Source: Moringa oleifera
Taxonomy: Eukaryota > Streptophyta > Magnoliopsida > Brassicales > Moringaceae
Assembly (NCBI GenBank): GCA_021397835.1
Contig: JAJFZO010000799.1
Coordinates: forward strand, 3,162,001-3,226,000
DNA: 64,000 nucleotides
Reading direction: 5' to 3'
Of this stretch, positions 60,421-64,000 are shown piece after piece. Position 1 is the first letter of the stretch, and every line of letters starts with the position of its first letter. Under the pieces are notes generated by a model, which saw nothing but the letters and a program-made list of their open reading frames with translations, ran no database searches and was not told the DNA's origin. The translations under genes were made by a program, and so were the position numbers.

Positions 60421-63084
60421 TGTGAATTATGCCCGATTCCACCACAGTTACGACATTTACGACGCAATTGATCAGGCACATTAGACGATCAAGAGTGGCT
60501 AACTCTATCATAATACTGTGGATTAGAGCAAGTCAATCGATTGTGTCCATATTGCATGCATCTGGAACACTTCTTTTTGCATGTCTTCTCCCCACCAGAG
60601 GGTATTCTCCGTTTTTTCGGGCGTCCTGCTGACTTACCATTATTTGGTGGTAATACCACAACTCTTTTAACTTCTTCAGGTACATTCCAATCAGACTTAT
60701 CACCAACTGGATATATCTGCTCAGCGTATGCTGCTACTAGTTGATCCTGTTTGTACTAGTTAGAGTAAAGAGTTATGAAGTCAATATTACGTTCCCTGTA
60801 AAAAATACACAATATGTAAAGTTAACTTAAGAAATCAGAATGAATAATAAGAATAAGAAGAATAGAAGAATATTACCAATAAAACAATACAATTAATGTC
60901 ACCTGGAAGCTGCTAGTGCATGTGCACATGGCAAAAGATCAACTTGAAATTTCTTACAAGTACAGGTACGTTCAATAAGATTCACAATTGCCTCTTTACC
61001 CTTGTGCCTAACTAAAAATACATTCCAATCAACATTGGAAGCTATCATTTGTAAAGAAACTTTTTATCTCTCAGTCATCAATAAGTGAACCCATTCTGTT
61101 AGTTGTGGCCTCCAAACCTTAGCTTTCTCAAGTCGATCAAAAAATCAAAGTTGCATCATGTCTCGAATGAATTCCAATAGAGCCGTCACAGGCAACTCAC
61201 GAGCAAATCGAAGACACGAATTCAAGCTCTCGGCTATATTAGTAGTCATGAGTTGATATCGTCTTCGGGGACAATACACGCGTGACCATTTTCTTGGATC
61301 TTCTTTCATGATATATTCGAAGGCTTTAGGGTGATTAGCTTGTAACTCAGTCATCAATTTATTAAATTCAGATTCCCGATATGCCCTAGCTGCACTATAA
61401 AATATCTTAGATATATCTGCCCTCTTGAATTTATTCTTTATATTTTGGGCCATATGCCACGAACATAAACCATGACAAGAATTAGGAAAGACCTTTGCGA
61501 TGGCATTTGCAATACTGGCATGACGATCTGATATAATAACCAAGTCCTCAACCAAATCTATAGCTTCTTTTAGCTGTCGTAAGAACCACTCCTATGCTTC
61601 ATAGTTCTCAGAGTCACCATAACCGAATGCTAGTGGATATATCTGTTCATTTCCATCTTTGCACGCTGCTACAAACATTACACCGTGGAACCTTCCTTTC
61701 AGGTGAGTAGCATCGATAGCAATGACCGGTCTGATTACTGAATGAAATCCCCTCAACGATTGTCCAAGAGCCACAAAGAAATATTTAAATCGATTAGTTC
61801 CATCTTCAATGTATATGTGAGCCCTAGTTCTCGGATTAATTGTTTGTAACATGTGACAGTATGATGGCAATTGTTGATATGACTCAGTTGGGTCACCATA
61901 TGTAAGAGACAATGCATACTCTTTAGCCTTCCAAGCTTTGCTATATAAAATTTATATACCAAAAAGTTCTTTCATATCACTCATGATGTCTTTTGGCTTG
62001 ATGATTATTGCATTAGTAGACAACCTTTGAGCCAAAATTTCACCGATAACGGTAGAACTTGCTTGTCGATGCCATCGATGTAACTCTTCAACTGTACAAG
62101 TGTGTGTCAAATCACACCTTCTAATTTGGAAGAATTGCCCTTGTGCAACTCTCACAGCACGAATCTTCCATGCACAATTTCTTTCTCTACAAGCAATCTC
62201 AAATAATGATTTGTTAGACCTAACGACTCTAAATTCAAAGTTCTCAGTTAAAGCATGCATACCCAAAAATCGTTTCAGCTCTTTTTTGTTTGGGAAAAAC
62301 TGACCTCTAGCAAGGGTGTCAATTGGAGTCACTGATTCTATAGTAGAAGTTGACGCAAGACCGTATAATTCAGCACCCAACACACTATACTGTCTGACAA
62401 CACTATCGGTTGAATTTGAATTATTATGTACTTTCGGGCATGTAACTAGACATAAGGTGGGACAAGATGTAAATTCTTATTCAATTCTTCATTGTCGGGC
62501 TCTGCTTCTAGAATAGGCTCATAATGATCTTCACTGGTAGGTTCACTAGGTTGAGTTTCTCTGATTGGGTCTTCACACCCAATATCATAGTCCATCCGCT
62601 CATTCAAGTTGCTCTCATTTGTCTGAATCTCATCAGTATGCTGAGTGTCATGGGGAGTCTCACTATGAAAGAATGGTTCGATGGCATCAACATCTAATTC
62701 AACAGTTGGATTACTCCCCGAACAAGAATTAAAAGGATTGATTCGTCCTTCAGATAAACTTTGTCTATTCTCAATAAAATTTCTCTCCACTATATCAACA
62801 ATCACACGGGGAACTATACTGGTATCGTACAATATAAACTCAACATCATCGTCATTCACTAACTCAATTTTGACAGCAGTTTTTTCAGAACTTACAATAG
62901 TGTGCAGTACAACATCAGTATTAGAGAAATTAGCATCTACACAAGATTTAACCAAATCCAACAACTGCTCATATGTCAAACCCTTCTGAACAACAAACCC
63001 TTTAGTTTTGATATCTCTGCCAATATACTTAAAACTACCACTGGACTCAGACCACTCACCATTCCAAGTTACAATTATCCGCAT
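60421..63084 (-). pseudogene. MURA-type MULE transposase
   Basis: On the minus strand from an ATG at 63084 (MRIIVTWNGEWSES) come an N-terminal domain and acidic linker, the DNA-binding MuDR-type region (62383-61952, with RGQFFPNKKELKRFL), and the MULE catalytic core. The core DDE residues are Asp in AIDATHLKG (61712-61714), Asp in ISDRHASI (61526-61528) and Glu in TTNIAESLNS (61229-61231), with the insertion motif CHGLCSWHM between the second Asp and the Glu. Next are a SWIM zinc finger (CTCKKF...PCAHA, about 60,966-60,915) and two CCHC knuckles (about 60,578-60,539 and 60,462-60,421). Breaks are a frameshift near 62,446, a stop in FGI-ILYSKAW, a stop in ENYEA-EWF, a stop near 61,065 and one in the knuckle exon. 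The catalytic residues survive although the frame is broken. Confidence 0.9.
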
Positions 63085-63117
63085 TCTGCAATGCCGAAGA
63101 AAACATTTCAAATTACC

Positions 63118-63362
63118 AGGCACGATTACATGAACTTGTTACGATTTTATGAGCACGATTTTATAACTTGTCACGATTTCAAAAAAAAAAAGATACGAAT
63201 TTCATAATGATGTCACGATTGGCCAAATAAGGTACGATTAGAAAATATAAGGTATGAATTTCATAATGATGTTACGATAGACCAAATAAGGCACGATTTT
63301 AGAAGATAAGGTGAGAATTTCATAATGATGTTACAGTAAACCAAATAAGGCAAGATTTTCAA
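63118..63362 (-). repeat. CGTACC-like array D (upstream of the transposase gene)
   Basis: Cores read ACGATT, GGTACGATT and GGCACGATT on the plus strand, that is CGTACC/CGTGCC/CGTAAC on the minus, sense, strand of the transposase. A 58-60-base unit (AATTTCATAATGATGT..ACGAT..CCAAATAAGG) is repeated three times at about 63,190-63,355. It lies just 5' of the transposase ATG, probably in its leader. Confidence 0.8.
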
Positions 63363-63744
63363 ACATATGTATTCACATATGTAACGGAGGCCACCAAATT
63401 AAGCTACATTGTTGTTCATAGGTATACCTGTCACCCTTTTCACCCATTCGAGCACGTTCTGATTTTGAAGACAAATATGTAGTGAAAAACCCGAGCTTGA
63501 AAAATATGCTGTGAAAAACACGAGCTTCCTTCTCTGTTCAAGACAATTAGGCAAAAATATCAATGACTACCTTCGATTCCTTCTTTGAATTTTGGACATA
63601 AAATCCGGAAGGAAAAAACTAAAATAGAAAGCGAATAAAGATATAGCTCGAAGAGAGAGAAACCTCAAAAAGAGAGTATTCAGACAAATCTCCTCAAATT
63701 TTGAGTTATTTATTTTAATTTTGAGGGTATCATTGTCTTTTGTG

Positions 63745-63857
63745 AGGGTATTTTTGTCCCTCTGATACATGTAAGTGCTAAAAAAAACTAACTTACTAAA
63801 AGAAGTTTTTTTTTTGTAAAAAATAAGTGGCGGGATGCTAATTTTGACAATTTCCTC
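63745..63857 (-). repeat. right terminal inverted repeat of the MULE
   Basis: On the minus strand it starts GAGGAAATTG and carries TTAGTAA at about +59, TTTTTAGCACTT and GACAAAAATACCCT, matching the left end. The equal distance of these blocks from both ends supports the boundary at about 63,857. Confidence 0.65.
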
Positions 63858-64000
63858 TTTTATCACATTTGTTTCATTTTTGTTAACAGATTAATCATGT
63901 CCTTAGGTGGTATCTCAGTTTTTGCAATTCAACTTTGTAAGGCTTGTATAAAACCTAATAAAGGTTGAACTAAAAGAAGTTAAATGAGTCAAAGCCTAAC
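63858..64000. other. flanking DNA right of the MULE
   Basis: Short AT-rich flank. No feature recognised. Confidence 0.4.

Larger units (their letters stand above)
55059..63857. mobile_element. Mutator-like element (MULE) with Ulp1 protease gene
   Basis: An 8.8 kb unit with degenerate inverted ends holds two convergent decayed genes: a DUF1985/Ulp1-protease gene (+) on the left and a MURA-type transposase gene (-) on the right. This gene pair is known from Kaonashi-type (KI) MULEs of Arabidopsis and related elements in other dicots. Both genes carry stops, so this copy is not autonomous now. Four CGTACC-core arrays lie in its non-coding parts. The flanking bases TTTTACATT and TTTTATCAC share only part of a 9-base target duplication, so the exact ends are not proven. 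Confidence 0.85.

Overview
The window comes from a flowering-plant nuclear genome, most likely a eudicot. The evidence is long AT-rich introns with GT/GC-AG borders, plant-type genes (an HRD3A/SEL1L homologue, VPS26C, a decayed chloroplast SecY2-like copy), old Ty1/copia and Ty3/gypsy elements, a LINE remnant and a Mutator-like element carrying a Ulp1-type protease gene. The species cannot be told from the sequence.

Region 1 (1-19,980, + strand): the 3' three quarters or so of one large gene. 33 exons can be joined in a single open frame, giving 1,131 residues. They encode the end of one 3-hydroxyisobutyrate-dehydrogenase-like domain, a complete second one, a DUF1537/OtnK-type acid-sugar kinase domain and a class II aldolase domain. 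The 5' end lies outside the window. Region 2 (20,640-22,900): a decayed SecY2-like fragment on the minus strand, then AT-rich spacer. Region 3 (22,900-25,740, +): a five-exon galactose mutarotase gene of 339 residues. Region 4 (about 26,350-37,015): two old LTR retrotransposons side by side on the minus strand, a Ty3/gypsy element (about 26,350-32,070) and a Ty1/copia element (about 32,306-37,015), both with recognisable LTR pairs and many stops. Region 5 (39,220-48,366): a head-to-head pair, VPS26C (minus, 11 exons, 318 residues) and HRD3A/SEL1L (plus, 6 exons, 680 residues), with only 354 bp between the two ATGs. That shared promoter holds a perfectly spaced ER-stress element and a UPRE core. 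Region 6 (about 49,500-53,080): a LINE remnant and a solo LTR. Region 7 (about 55,059-63,857): an 8.8 kb Mutator-like element with degenerate terminal inverted repeats. It holds convergent remnants of a DUF1985/Ulp1-protease gene (+) and a MURA-type transposase gene (-), and four arrays of a shared CGTACC-core motif.

The main leads are: (1) the CGTACC arrays, which read in the sense direction of whichever MULE gene they flank or interrupt; (2) an ERSE plus UPRE in the promoter shared by an ER-associated degradation gene and an endosomal-recycling gene; (3) a plant fusion protein that joins dehydrogenase, kinase and aldolase modules known as separate enzymes of bacterial four-carbon acid-sugar catabolism; (4) three GC-AG introns in two genes, and a duplicated 3' splice site. 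Exon borders were set by eye from frame continuity, splice dinucleotides and remembered family sequence; no alignment or transcript data were available.
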